A stretch of 64,000 nucleotides of DNA from Nonomuraea sp. NBC_00507 (GCF_036013525.1 NZ_CP107853.1:11284001-11348000); one strand, 5' to 3'. Counted from the stretch's first letter, positions 1 to 7,992 are shown. The notes: generated by a model from the letters alone, not told the origin. Numbers and translations: made by a program.

Positions 1-426
1 CGGGTCGCGATGGCCACGCTCGGCTACGAGCGCGGCGCGTCCACGCTCGGGCAGCAGATCGGCTTCCGGCGCGAGCTGGCCAGGGTGATCGAGACGGCGA
101 AGCGGACCGGCGCGGCCGATGACCCGGTGCTGCGTGACCGCCTCGTGCGGGCGTGGCTGGAGCTGGAGATCATGCGGCTCAACGCGCTCAGGATGGTGCG
201 CCCCGACCCGGGGCCGGAGGTGTCGATCGCCAAGCTCTACTGGTCGGAGTGGCATCGCCGGCTCGGCGAGCTGGCGCAGGCCGTCCAGGGAAAGGCCGGG
301 CTGGTGGGCGAGCTCAACGACCTGCAGCGGCTCTACCTGTTCAGCCGGGCCGACACGATCTATGCCGGTTCCAGCGAGATCCAGCGCAACATCATCGCCG
401 AGCGCACCCTGGGACTGCCACGGTGA
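1..426 (+). CDS. Acyl-CoA dehydrogenase, C-terminal part (5' truncated by window edge)
   Basis: The reading frame is open from base 1, so this is the tail of a longer gene; about 141 residues are present. The all-alpha C-terminal domain of acyl-CoA dehydrogenases is recognisable from its closing motif YAGSSEIQRNIIAERTLGLP, whose tyrosine, serine-serine and isoleucine/arginine contacts belong to the FAD/acyl pocket region of the family. It is followed after 11 nt by an SDR gene with its own Shine-Dalgarno, so the two are probably one operon. In M. tuberculosis the HIP locus has fadE30 next to ipdF; the same adjacency here suggests a role in dehydrogenating a steroid C/D-ring CoA thioester, but the truncated sequence alone cannot separate it from other FadE proteins. 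Confidence 0.85.
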   Translation, partial: RVAMATLGYERGASTLGQQIGFRRELARVIETAKRTGAADDPVLRDRLVRAWLELEIMRLNALRMVRPDPGPEVSIAKLYWSEWHRRLGELAQAVQGKAGLVGELNDLQRLYLFSRADTIYAGSSEIQRNIIAERTLGLPR

Positions 427-437
427 GGGGAGAGGCG

Positions 438-1211
438 ATGACCCCGGCGTACCCCAAGGCACACGGACTGCTCGACGGCAAGGTGACGCTGGTGACGGCG
501 GCCGCCGGCGCCGGCATCGGCTATGCGACCGCCCGCCGGTGCGCCGAGGAAGGCGCCACGATCGTGGTCTCGGACCGGCACGAGCGCCGCCTGGCCGCCG
601 CCGCCGACACCCTGACCGAGCTCACCGGCGTCAAGCCGCTCGCCGTCCCGTGCGACGTGACGTCCGAGGCGCAGGTGCTGGCGCTCTTCGACGCGGTGGT
701 CGAGGCGCACGGCCGGCTCGACGTGGTGATCAACAACGCCGGACTCGGCGGTACGGCGCCGCTGGCCGAGATGTCCGACGACCAGTGGCACGCGGTCATC
801 GACGTCACCCTGAACGGCACCATGCGCTGCACCCGGGCCGCGCTCCGCCACATGATCGATCAGGGCTCCGGCGTCATCGTGAACAACGCCTCGGTGATCG
901 GCTGGCGGGCGCAGCGCGGGCAGGCCCACTACGCCGCCGCCAAGGCCGGCGTGATGGCGCTGACCAGGTGCGTGGCGCTGGAGGCGGCCGAGCACGGCGT
1001 GCGGGTGAACGCGGTGGCGCCGTCGCTGGCCGTGCATCCGTTCCTGGCGAAGGTGACCAGCGAGGAGTTGCTGGCGGAGCTGGCGGCCAAGGAGGCGTTC
1101 GGGCGGTCGGCGGAGCCATGGGAGGTGGCGAACGTGATCGTCTTTCTGGCCAGCGACTACTCGTCGTACATGACGGGCGAGGTGGTCTCGGTCTCCTCCC
1201 AGCACCCCTGA
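438..1211 (+). CDS. ipdF: Short-chain dehydrogenase/reductase, IpdF-like
   Basis: 257-residue classical SDR. The cofactor loop TAAAGAGIG is at residues 20-28, VINNAG near 97, and the catalytic Tyr165/Lys169 pair (YAAAK) is intact, so it should be an active NAD(P)-dependent oxidoreductase. ATG 438 was chosen because GGGGAGAG lies just upstream and the Rossmann fold starts 15 residues in; the frame stays open further upstream but carries no family sequence. Its position after an acyl-CoA dehydrogenase and near kstR2, fadA6, echA20 and ipdABC parallels M. tuberculosis Rv3559c (ipdF), which acts on a hydroxylated HIP-CoA intermediate of steroid C/D rings. The family call is secure; the IpdF assignment is inferred from gene order. 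Confidence 0.75.
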   Translation: MTPAYPKAHGLLDGKVTLVTAAAGAGIGYATARRCAEEGATIVVSDRHERRLAAAADTLTELTGVKPLAVPCDVTSEAQVLALFDAVVEAHGRLDVVINNAGLGGTAPLAEMSDDQWHAVIDVTLNGTMRCTRAALRHMIDQGSGVIVNNASVIGWRAQRGQAHYAAAKAGVMALTRCVALEAAEHGVRVNAVAPSLAVHPFLAKVTSEELLAELAAKEAFGRSAEPWEVANVIVFLASDYSSYMTGEVVSVSSQHP

Positions 1212-1274
1212 CCGGCCCCTGTCAGGGAAAGATCAGGCTAGGCGGCAAGAGGTTCCGGATCTACTGTCCGGATT

Positions 1275-2570
1275 ATGGGCCCACGCTCTTCCTTCCTGCT
1301 CGATGTCCTCATGACGGAGTTCGGCGAGTCGATCAAGCAAGACCCCGCCGCATTTAGGCGGAAATTTCGGAAAATGGCGGCCTCCCCCTTCGCCTTCTAC
1401 CGCGGCAGCGCGTCCCTCTTCTACGCGGATATGACCGGCACGTACGCCGATGACGCCTACCTCGACGCCCCCACCAGCCGCGTCTGGATCCATGGCGACC
1501 TGCACGCGGAGAACTTCGGCACGTACATGAGCGCCTCCGGGGTGCTCGTCTTCAACGTCAACGACTTCGACGAGGCGTACGTGGGGCCCTACATCTGGGA
1601 CCTCAAGCGCTTCGCCGCCAGCGTGGCGCTGCTCGGGTACGCCAAGGCGCTGTCCGACGACACGATCGGCGCGCTGGTGACCGACTTCGCCAGGGCGTAC
1701 CTGGACGAGCTGGGCGGCATCGCGGCCGGCGGGGACGACGCGATCGGCTCGCTCACCCTGGACACCACCACGGGCGTGCTGCACCACGTGCTGCAGACGG
1801 CGCGGCTCAACACGCGGGTGGCGCTGCTCGACGTGGAGACCGTGATCGACGACTACGACCGGCGCTTCGCGCTCATGGAAGGGCGGACGGCGGTGGACGC
1901 GGCGACCAGGGACGCCGTGCTGGCCGCGTTCGAGGAATACCTGACCACGCTGCCCACGCAGGCGAACCCGGTCGAGCACGTGATCAAGGATGTGGCGCTG
2001 CGCAAGGGCGTGGGCATCGGGTCGGCGGGGCTGCCGTCGTACAACCTGCTGCTCGAAGGGCGCTCACAGGCGCTGGAGAACGACGTCATCCTCTACATGA
2101 AGCAGGCGGCGGTGCCGGCCGTGGCCCGGCACGTGACCGACGAGAAGGTGGTCTCCTACTTCCTGCACCAGGGGCATCGCACGGCGGAGTCGCAGCGGGC
2201 GCTGCAGGCCTACGCGGATCCCTGGCTGGGCTACACGACGCTCGGCGGGGTCGGGCAGCTCGTGGCGGAGGTGTCGCCGTACTCCGCCGATCTGGACTGG
2301 GACGACGTGAACGAGCCGGACGAGCTGCGCTCGATCATGCAGGACCTGGGGCGGGCGGTGGCGCGCATGCACTCGGTTGCCGACGACGAGTCCAGCCACG
2401 ACCTCGTCGACTTCTCGACGGAGGAGGCGATCATGGCGGTGATCGACGGCGACAGGTCCGGATTTATCGGGGTTTTGGTGGATTTTGCTCACCGTTATGG
2501 GGCACAGGCCCGGGAAGACCACCAACGGTTCGTCGATCTGTTCCGCAACGGCCGCCTACCCGGCGTCTGA
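1275..2570 (+). CDS. DUF2252 family protein
   Basis: 431 residues. Family signatures are clear: FAFYRGSASLFYADM near residues 37-51, then a GDLHAENFGTY block and FNVNDFDEAYVGPYIWDLKR around residues 75-115. This family has a kinase/phosphotransferase-like fold (the H-x-D and D-F-D elements resemble the APH catalytic loop and metal site), but no substrate is known to me. ATG 1275 has no Shine-Dalgarno; a TACTGT box at 1262-1267 sits 7 nt upstream, consistent with a leaderless message. The next gene, an ATP-grasp enzyme, follows 27 nt after the stop with a good ribosome-binding site, so the two likely work together. Nothing here ties the gene to steroid metabolism; it looks inserted into the HIP locus. 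Confidence 0.85.
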   Translation: MGPRSSFLLDVLMTEFGESIKQDPAAFRRKFRKMAASPFAFYRGSASLFYADMTGTYADDAYLDAPTSRVWIHGDLHAENFGTYMSASGVLVFNVNDFDEAYVGPYIWDLKRFAASVALLGYAKALSDDTIGALVTDFARAYLDELGGIAAGGDDAIGSLTLDTTTGVLHHVLQTARLNTRVALLDVETVIDDYDRRFALMEGRTAVDAATRDAVLAAFEEYLTTLPTQANPVEHVIKDVALRKGVGIGSAGLPSYNLLLEGRSQALENDVILYMKQAAVPAVARHVTDEKVVSYFLHQGHRTAESQRALQAYADPWLGYTTLGGVGQLVAEVSPYSADLDWDDVNEPDELRSIMQDLGRAVARMHSVADDESSHDLVDFSTEEAIMAVIDGDRSGFIGVLVDFAHRYGAQAREDHQRFVDLFRNGRLPGV

Positions 2571-2597
2571 CCCGCGGGCGGGAGCGGAGGAACCCCC

Positions 2598-3800
2598 GTG
2601 CGACATCTGATCGGGCTGCTGCTGGGGACCGAGGAGGACTGGCCGTCGGCGTTCGAGACCCTGTTACGGCGGCTCGGGCCGATCAAGGGGGTGGGCGAGT
2701 TCGACGTGGAGCGCGTCACGATCGAGCCGTTCGACCTGCGCGCGAAACCGCGGCACGCGCTGGTGATCGACCGGCTGGCGTACTGGTATTACCACCCGCG
2801 CGAGTGGCTCAAGAAGATCTCCATGATGGACGACGTCTACCTGCTCAACAGCCCGTTCACGTTCCAGTCGATGGAGAAGCACGCCGCCTACTGCGCGATG
2901 ATGCGGCTCGGGCTGAAGGTGCCGGAGACGGTGCTGGTGCCGTACAAGAACCCGCCCGACAACACCAGGTACGCCTACACCGCGGCCCGCTACAACCGGC
3001 CCTTCGACCTGGACGAGGTGGCCGAGCGGATCGGCTACCCGCTGTTCATGAAGCCGTACGACGGCGGTGCCTGGCGCGGCGTGTCCCTGGTGCGCGACCG
3101 GGACGAGCTGCACCGGGCCTATGACGCCAGTGGCGAGATGCTCATGCACCTCCAGCAGGCCGTCCAGGGGTACGACGCGTTCGCCAGGTCGCTGTCGATC
3201 GGGCCCGAGACGATGGTGATGCGCTTCAGGCCCGAGGAGCCGATGCACGCGCGGTACGCCGTCGACCACGAGTTCCTGTCACCGGCCGCCGGCGAGGAGG
3301 TCGTGACGATCGGGAAGCTCGTCAACGCGTTCTTCCGGTGGGAGTTCAACTCCTGCGAGACCCTGGTCAAGGGCTCGGATGTGCACCCCATCGACTACGC
3401 CAACGCCTGCCCCGACGTGGCGCTGACGAGCCTGCACTACTACTTCCCCTGGGCGATCAAGACGCTGGTGAAGTGGTGTGTGTTCTGCGTGGCCACCCGG
3501 CGCAGGCCGCGGATCGACCTGGAGACGCACGACTACTTCGCGGTGACCGGGACGTACGAGGAACGGCTGGCGGAGTATCGAAGGCTGGCGGACCGCTATT
3601 TCGACACCGAGCGTTACCACGAGTTCTGCCGGACCCATCTGGGGCACCTCGACGAGGTGGTGCTGGAGTGGGTGGCCGCGCCGGAGTTCGACCGGCTGCT
3701 GGTGGACACGGTGAAGGCCACGTATCCGGCACACGAGCACGACAGGTTCGTCGAGCACTTCAGGGGGCTGCTGCGGCTCTGGGTGAAGGACCAAGGCTAG
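2598..3800 (+). CDS. ATP-grasp family ligase of unknown substrate
   Basis: 400 residues, GTG start with GCGGAGGAA just upstream. The middle of the protein looks like an ATP-grasp domain: EKHAAYCAMMRLGLKVPET (around residues 94-112), then the lysine strand YPLFMKPYDGGAWRGVSLVRD near 149-170 with its Gly-rich loop, and later DVHPIDYANACPD, which supplies acidic/asparagine metal ligands. Such enzymes form acyl-phosphates and join carboxylates to amines or thiols. The first ~80 residues and the last ~110 match nothing I recognise. It is paired with the DUF2252 gene upstream. A perfect inverted repeat follows the stop. Substrate and product are unknown; a RimK-like or peptide-modifying role is only a possibility. 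Confidence 0.75.
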   Translation: MRHLIGLLLGTEEDWPSAFETLLRRLGPIKGVGEFDVERVTIEPFDLRAKPRHALVIDRLAYWYYHPREWLKKISMMDDVYLLNSPFTFQSMEKHAAYCAMMRLGLKVPETVLVPYKNPPDNTRYAYTAARYNRPFDLDEVAERIGYPLFMKPYDGGAWRGVSLVRDRDELHRAYDASGEMLMHLQQAVQGYDAFARSLSIGPETMVMRFRPEEPMHARYAVDHEFLSPAAGEEVVTIGKLVNAFFRWEFNSCETLVKGSDVHPIDYANACPDVALTSLHYYFPWAIKTLVKWCVFCVATRRRPRIDLETHDYFAVTGTYEERLAEYRRLADRYFDTERYHEFCRTHLGHLDEVVLEWVAAPEFDRLLVDTVKATYPAHEHDRFVEHFRGLLRLWVKDQG

Positions 3801-3810
3801 CGCGGAGGGT

Positions 3811-3842
3811 GCGAGCCAGGCCGGGATCCCGGCCTGGCTCGC
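3811..3842. terminator. Bidirectional terminator hairpin
   Basis: A perfect 32-bp GC-rich palindrome with GGATCC at its centre, placed between two convergent genes (stops at 3800 on + and 3864 on -). There is no U-tract, as is usual in high-GC actinobacteria. It should form a strong hairpin in either transcript. Confidence 0.8.
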
Positions 3843-3863
3843 CGGAGGGGGCTCGAGGACCAA

Positions 3864-4124
3864 TCAGTCGACGATGTCGTCGATGCTCGCGCGGCTGCCG
3901 TAGCTCGCCGTGACGGCGTTGCCGTTGACGTTGTTGACGCTGCTCGCGCCGTGGCCGTTCACGTTGACGTTGACGACGTTGCCGAAGTTGTTTCCGGACT
4001 GGGACGAGGACCTGTTGGAGCTGGAGTTGCCCGCGTTGACGTCCGCGTACGCGGCGGCGGGCAGGAGCCCGGCGCCGGCCGCGGCCGCGGCGATGAGGCC
4101 GGTCGCGCAGAGCTTCTTCACCAT
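3864..4124 (-). CDS. Small secreted Asn/Ser/Gly-rich protein (paralog 1)
   Basis: 86 residues with a typical Sec signal (MVKKL followed by an Ala/Gly-rich core, cleavage after AYA near residue 27). The mature ~60 residues are rich in Asn, Ser, Gly and Val, with alternating NVNVN strands and the core SQSGNNFGNV followed by SVNNVNGNAVTAS. AAAGGA lies 7 nt before the ATG. The next gene upstream on the same strand encodes a protein with the same SQSGNNFG and VNNVNG blocks, so the two are tandem paralogs, 16 nt apart. The N-terminus resembles rodlin/chaplin precursors of Streptomyces and the composition suggests a beta-rich, possibly amyloid-forming surface protein, but it lacks the chaplin cysteine pair; function unknown. 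Confidence 0.75.
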   Translation of the reverse strand: MVKKLCATGLIAAAAAGAGLLPAAAYADVNAGNSSSNRSSSQSGNNFGNVVNVNVNGHGASSVNNVNGNAVTASYGSRASIDDIVD

Positions 4125-4140
4125 GTCGATGTCCTTTCGG

Positions 4141-4425
4141 TCAGCCGAAGATGTATGTCACCGTGATGCCGCCGTGCGTGGCGGTCGAGGCGATGCCGTT
4201 GACGTTGTTGACGTTGGTCGAGGCGCCCTCACCGCGGTTGGCGGCCGAGACGTCGCCGAAGTTGTTTCCCGACTGGGACGAGCCGCTGCTGCCGCTCCAG
4301 TTGTAGGACCAGGAACGGTCGCCACAACGGTCGGACCAGCCGTCAGCGCGCGCGGGGACAGCAGGGAGCGCGCCACTCGCGACCGCTGCCACCATGGCCG
4401 CGGCGGCGCACACTCTTCGGATCAC
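4141..4425 (-). CDS. Small secreted Asn/Ser/Gly-rich protein (paralog 2)
   Basis: 94 residues from a GTG at 4425 preceded by GGAG with 5-nt spacing; the open frame continues to 4524 but the upstream part is charged and lacks a start signal. A Sec signal peptide ends at PARA (about residue 28). The mature part contains one cysteine (DRCGDRSW), a Trp/Ser/Gly stretch (SWSYNWSGSSG), then SQSGNNFGDVSAANRGEG and TNVNNVNGIAST, closely matching the neighbouring downstream gene. It ends in a hydrophobic GGITVTYIFG. The two proteins are probably secreted together and may co-assemble. The AT-rich stretch upstream (about 4480-4545) likely carries the divergent promoters of this pair and the NIPSNAP gene. 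Confidence 0.72.
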   Translation of the reverse strand: MIRRVCAAAAMVAAVASGALPAVPARADGWSDRCGDRSWSYNWSGSSGSSQSGNNFGDVSAANRGEGASTNVNNVNGIASTATHGGITVTYIFG

Positions 4426-4593
4426 TTCTGCTCCTTCGCCCTCAGGGCCTTTGACCTTTCCTTGGCCCTTGGAGATCAAGGTCGATGCGAGCCTATAACT
4501 CTGCGTTGTCAATTGATAGCTCAAAGTAATCAGAATATTGTTCGGCGCATACGCTGACGCAGGATGTCAGCGACCCGGGCCTATCGTCCCCGC

Positions 4594-5244
4594 ATGATCT
4601 ACGAGCTGCGGCAGTACACGTTGCGCCCGGGGCGGCGCGACACACTCATCGAGCTGTTCGAGCGGGAGTTCGTCGAGACGCAGGAGGCGGCGGGCATGCG
4701 GGTCGCCGGGACCTTCCGCAACCCGGACGCGCCCGACACGTTCCCCTGGCTGCGCGCCTTCCCTGACATGCCGGCCAGGAAGGCGGCACTGGAGACCTTC
4801 TACGGCGGGCCCGTGTGGCAGGCCAACCGCGACGCGGCCAACGCCACGATGATCGACTCCGACGACGTGCTGCTCCTGCGCGCCCTCGCGGAGCCGCCCG
4901 CATGGGAGCGGCCGCCTGTCGGCGCGGCCGAGCTCCCGCCGTCGATGTACGTGGCCACGATCTGCCACGTCGAGGACGGCTTCGCCGGCTTCTTCGACTC
5001 GGAGGTCGCTCCGGTGCTGGCCGAGGCCGGGGTGCCGGTGGTGGCCCGGTTCGAGACCGAGCACGCGGAGAACACCTTTCCGCGCCTGCCGGTCCGTACC
5101 GGGGAGACGGTGTTCGTGTGGTTCGCCCGCTTCGACACGCCGGAGGACGAGCGGGAGGTGGACCTGCCGATGCTGAAGACACGCCTGACCGCGGCCCCGC
5201 AGCGGCTCCGCCTGCGTCCCACCGCCCGGTCCGCCATGCGCTGA
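4594..5244 (+). CDS. NIPSNAP family protein
   Basis: 216 residues with two NIPSNAP-type ferredoxin-like (dimeric alpha/beta barrel) halves. The first begins right at MIYELRQYTLRPGRRD, the classic family opening; the second begins around SMYVATICHVEDG. Start 4594 was chosen because the family starts there and TATCGT (4582-4587) gives a leaderless -10; an in-frame ATG at 4564 is the alternative. Members are small cytoplasmic proteins without an assigned enzymatic reaction in bacteria. No cysteine pair or membrane segment is visible. The gene is alone between the small secreted pair and the peptidase group. Confidence 0.75.
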   Translation: MIYELRQYTLRPGRRDTLIELFEREFVETQEAAGMRVAGTFRNPDAPDTFPWLRAFPDMPARKAALETFYGGPVWQANRDAANATMIDSDDVLLLRALAEPPAWERPPVGAAELPPSMYVATICHVEDGFAGFFDSEVAPVLAEAGVPVVARFETEHAENTFPRLPVRTGETVFVWFARFDTPEDEREVDLPMLKTRLTAAPQRLRLRPTARSAMR

Positions 5245-5375
5245 GCACGCCCAGGGGCCACCCCCTGACCAAGGGGCGGGCGAAAGCTGGGGTTTTCCCT
5301 AGGAGGCACCCTGAGTCTGCGGGTACGCCGGACATCTACGCTCCAAAGGCGGTAGATCTCAGCGGAGGGCCATGG

Positions 5376-5579
5376 ATGGACGTGCATGAGATCAGAAGAC
5401 GGCACGAGGACGAGCTCCTCGCCATCCCCAACGTCACCGGCGTCTCCACCGGCAAGGGCGACGCGGACGAGGACGTGATCGTCGTCTACGTGACCCACAT
5501 GGTCTCGTCAGGAATCCCGGCCGAGCTCGACGGCGTACCCGTCAAGGTCATGGAGATCGGGACCCCCACGGCCCAGTGA
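5376..5579 (+). CDS. Stand-alone peptidase propeptide-like small protein
   Basis: 67 residues, ATG 5376 with GCGGAGGG upstream; the frame is open much further upstream but that part is a shadow of the previous gene. It reads as a short alpha helix (EIRRRHEDELLAIP) followed by NVTGVSTGKG, a hydrophobic strand VIVVYVTHMV, and DGVPVKVMEIG. The same order (NVVGFGQGVK, LLVFVSQKLP, DGTTVDVVRVG) occurs in the first ~105 residues of the next gene, a trypsin-fold peptidase. I therefore read it as a free-standing copy of the peptidase N-terminal domain, perhaps acting in trans as inhibitor or folding helper. No signal peptide. The peptidase gene starts 44 nt downstream. Confidence 0.65.
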   Translation: MDVHEIRRRHEDELLAIPNVTGVSTGKGDADEDVIVVYVTHMVSSGIPAELDGVPVKVMEIGTPTAQ

Positions 5580-5623
5580 GCATCACCGCACCCGGAACTC
5601 CTTCCAGGTAGGAGGTGGTTGGC

Positions 5624-6748
5624 GTGAGCCAGCCGGAACTGATGCGCGGATCCCAGGGCTATCGCCTGTCCGACGCCGCCAAGGAGCAGGCTGCCCACAC
5701 ACTGATGGATCCTGCGACGCGGCCGAGCAATGTCGTGGGGTTCGGCCAGGGCGTCAAGTGGACGCACGGGGAGCCGACCGGCGAGCCGGCGCTGCTCGTC
5801 TTCGTGTCGCAGAAACTCCCGCCCACCATGCTCAGGGAGCAGGATCTGCTGCCCCGGCGCATGGACGACGGGACGACCGTCGACGTGGTCAGGGTGGGCC
5901 ACGTCGTCGCCGAGCGGCTGATGGGCTCTCCCCAGGCGGTGAGCGCCCCCGCCGCCCAGTTCATGGGCGCACCCGCTCCCGCGATTCCGCGCGGCGACGG
6001 CGCGCCGGCCGACACCGGCGTACAGGTGCTCACCCGGCGCCTGCGGCCCTGCCCGTCCGGCTTCTCCATCGGCAACGTGCAGGTCACGGCGGGCACGATG
6101 GGCAGCGTCGTCTACGACTTCCTGCCCGGCGCCACCATCGACCCGCCCGCGCCCGGGCTGGGCATCCCCTCCCGGTTCTACGTGCTCAGCAACAACCACG
6201 TCCTGGCCGACTCCAACCGCGCCCCCGTGGGCAGCGCGATCGTGCAGCCGGGCCGCTTCGACGGCGGTGTCGATCCGCAGGACCGGATCGCCGTCCTGTC
6301 CAGGTTCATCCCGATCGACCTCACCCCGGCCATCCCGCTGACGAGCCACAACAACATCGTGGACGCCGCGATCGGCGAGGTGCAGTTCCAGGAGGCCACC
6401 AGGGAGACCTACTTCAACGGCGCGCCCAGGGGCTGGCGCCGCAAGGCCAACGTGTCCGTCGGCGACCTGGTGAAGAAGACGGGGCGGACGACGAACCTGA
6501 CAGTGGGCCGCATCATCGCGGTGGACGCCACGATCGACGTGAGCTACGGGTTCGGCATCGGCCGCTTCCGCGACCAGATCGTCACGACCGCGATGTCGGC
6601 GGGCGGCGACTCGGGCTCCCTCGTCACGAGCCTGGACAACGTGGCCATGGGCCTGCTTTTCGCCGGGTCGGTCCAGGTCACCATCGTCAACCACATCGAG
6701 CACGTCCGTAGCCTGCTCCGCGTCGAGATCGCCGAGACGCTGGCGTAA
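5624..6748 (+). CDS. Trypsin-fold serine peptidase with N-terminal propeptide-like domain
   Basis: 374 residues from GTG 5624, with GGAGG 8 nt upstream. The catalytic triad is visible: His192 in SNNHVLAD, Asp247 in VDAAIGEV, Ser330 in GGDSGSLV. No signal peptide or transmembrane helix is present, which is unusual for an S1-type peptidase and suggests a cytoplasmic enzyme or non-classical export. Residues ~30-105 form a separate domain (NVVGFGQGVK to DVVRVG) resembling the small protein encoded just upstream; a Pro/Ala-rich linker (residues ~105-130) joins it to the protease. The gene sits second in a three-gene unit with spacings of 44 and 46 nt. Substrate unknown. Confidence 0.8.
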   Translation: MSQPELMRGSQGYRLSDAAKEQAAHTLMDPATRPSNVVGFGQGVKWTHGEPTGEPALLVFVSQKLPPTMLREQDLLPRRMDDGTTVDVVRVGHVVAERLMGSPQAVSAPAAQFMGAPAPAIPRGDGAPADTGVQVLTRRLRPCPSGFSIGNVQVTAGTMGSVVYDFLPGATIDPPAPGLGIPSRFYVLSNNHVLADSNRAPVGSAIVQPGRFDGGVDPQDRIAVLSRFIPIDLTPAIPLTSHNNIVDAAIGEVQFQEATRETYFNGAPRGWRRKANVSVGDLVKKTGRTTNLTVGRIIAVDATIDVSYGFGIGRFRDQIVTTAMSAGGDSGSLVTSLDNVAMGLLFAGSVQVTIVNHIEHVRSLLRVEIAETLA

Positions 6749-6794
6749 CCCGCTGAGACGCCGCAGCGGTGCGGCATCGGAGGAGAGAAGCACC

Positions 6795-7223
6795 ATGCCT
6801 CAGTCAACCAAGGCGCCCGACCGGACCTTTTACGACGCCACCGGAGGGCAGGCCAAGTCCTTCGCGGAGTCCGTCGCCGCGCAGAAGAGCGCCACCATCA
6901 ACGCCTACGTGGAGCTGCGCAACGGGTCGGCGATCTTCGTCATCGACCTCGAGATCGACCCGAACACCTATCCGTTCCAGGTCGTCAGCGGCACCATCAA
7001 GTCGGGGATCTGCGGCGCGCCGTGGGCCGTCACCAGCGGCCACCTGGGTGAGCAGCTCCTGCTGAACGCCACCAGGAAGGGCCAGGGCAGCTGCGCCGGC
7101 ACCATCACCGTGGTGGGAGAGCAGCAGGATCCGCTGTCGTGGCGGGGGACGTACGGGTTCGACGGCACCGCCTCGTCGTTCCGGCACACGACGATCTTCC
7201 ACGCCTGGTCGCTCAGCCCGTGA
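6795..7223 (+). CDS. Hypothetical protein linked to the peptidase
   Basis: 142 residues with a strong ribosome-binding site (GGAGGAGAG). I recognise no family. It looks like a compact beta-rich domain: FVIDLEIDP, FQVVSGTIKSG and SCAGTITVVGEQQ suggest alternating strands; two cysteines (SGICGAP and GSCAG) could pair. There is no signal peptide. It is the third gene of the propeptide/peptidase unit, 46 nt after the peptidase stop, so a substrate, inhibitor or structural partner of the peptidase is plausible but unproven. The last 11 nt overlap the convergent SDR gene. Confidence 0.6.
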   Translation: MPQSTKAPDRTFYDATGGQAKSFAESVAAQKSATINAYVELRNGSAIFVIDLEIDPNTYPFQVVSGTIKSGICGAPWAVTSGHLGEQLLLNATRKGQGSCAGTITVVGEQQDPLSWRGTYGFDGTASSFRHTTIFHAWSLSP

Positions 7224-7947
7224 GGTCACCGGCCAGGTGGCGCCAGTAGGGGATCTCGCCGCCGCCGTCCACCCGTACCTCCGCGCCCGTCACATAGGCG
7301 GGCGCGGACAACCACAGGCACGCGCCGGCCACGTCCTCGGGCGTGGCCGGCCGGCCGGCCGGGATCGCCGCGCCCATCCGGCCGTCCCCATGCTCGCCGT
7401 AGTGGCCCGCCGCGCTCTCGGTGGCGGCCAGGCCCACGACGACCGTGTTGACCCGCACGTCGGGAGCCCACTCGGCGGCCAGGCAGCGGGCCAGGTGGTG
7501 CAGTCCGGCCTTGGCGGCGCCGTACGCGGAGGTGCCGGGCGAGGGACGGGCGCCGCTGGAGCTGCCGATCATCACGATGGCCCCGCGGGCGGCGGCGAGC
7601 AGCGGGTAGGCGTACTGCGCGACCAGCAGCGGGGCCGTCAGGTTGAGCTCGATGACGCGGGCGTGCAGGCGCGGCGAGGTGCCTTCCAGCGGCGCGTACG
7701 GCGAGCCGCCCGCGTTGTTGACCACCACGTCGAGCCGGTCGAACCCGGCCACGAGCCGCTCGACGTCTTCGGGGACCCGCACGTCCGCCCGCACGAACCG
7801 GAACTCCTTGCCCGGGGGCGGCGTGCGAGCACAGACGGTCACCTCGGCTCCCGCCTCATGGAAGGCCCGCGCGATGCCCGCGCCGATGCCCTTGGTCCCG
7901 CCCGTCACCAGGACCGACTTGCCCGAGTAGTCGTAAGTCAGGGTCAC
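7213..7947 (-). CDS. Short-chain dehydrogenase (Rv3549c-like, KstR2 locus)
   Basis: 244 residues from GTG 7947; a TACGTT box on the minus strand ends 7 nt before it, fitting leaderless translation (a TTG at 7968 is a less likely start). Classical SDR: TGGTKGIG at 15-22, VVNNAGG near 75-81, catalytic Tyr142/Lys146 (YGAAK). It is divergent from echA20 with about 45 nt between starts, exactly the arrangement of Rv3549c and Rv3550 in M. tuberculosis, so it most likely oxidises or reduces a hydroxyl/keto group of a steroid-ring CoA intermediate. The shared intergenic space contains a degenerate KstR2-type site. Which oxidation step it performs cannot be told from sequence. Confidence 0.8.
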   Translation of the reverse strand: MTLTYDYSGKSVLVTGGTKGIGAGIARAFHEAGAEVTVCARTPPPGKEFRFVRADVRVPEDVERLVAGFDRLDVVVNNAGGSPYAPLEGTSPRLHARVIELNLTAPLLVAQYAYPLLAAARGAIVMIGSSSGARPSPGTSAYGAAKAGLHHLARCLAAEWAPDVRVNTVVVGLAATESAAGHYGEHGDGRMGAAIPAGRPATPEDVAGACLWLSAPAYVTGAEVRVDGGGEIPYWRHLAGDLTG

Positions 7948-7951
7948 GGAT

Positions 7952-7977
7952 GCTAACGTACCAAGCAAGCGTTAGGT
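7952..7977. promoter_or_regulatory. Divergent promoter with degenerate KstR2-like operator
   Basis: The sequence carries GCTAAC (7952-7957), CCAAGC (7961-7966) and GTTAGGT (7971-7977), with outer arms CTAACG/CGTTAG inverted around the centre. Only the left half (ACCAAG) fits the KstR2 consensus AnCAAGnnCTTGnT; the right half is changed. The same three blocks with the same 10-nt spacing between the last two recur upstream of the lipid-transfer-like gene at 35770-35796. Overlapping -10 elements TAACGT (+ strand, for echA20) and TACGTT (- strand, for the SDR) lie inside it, so a bound repressor would shut both promoters. Confidence 0.6.
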
Positions 7978-7992
7978 GAACCAGGGAGCGAG

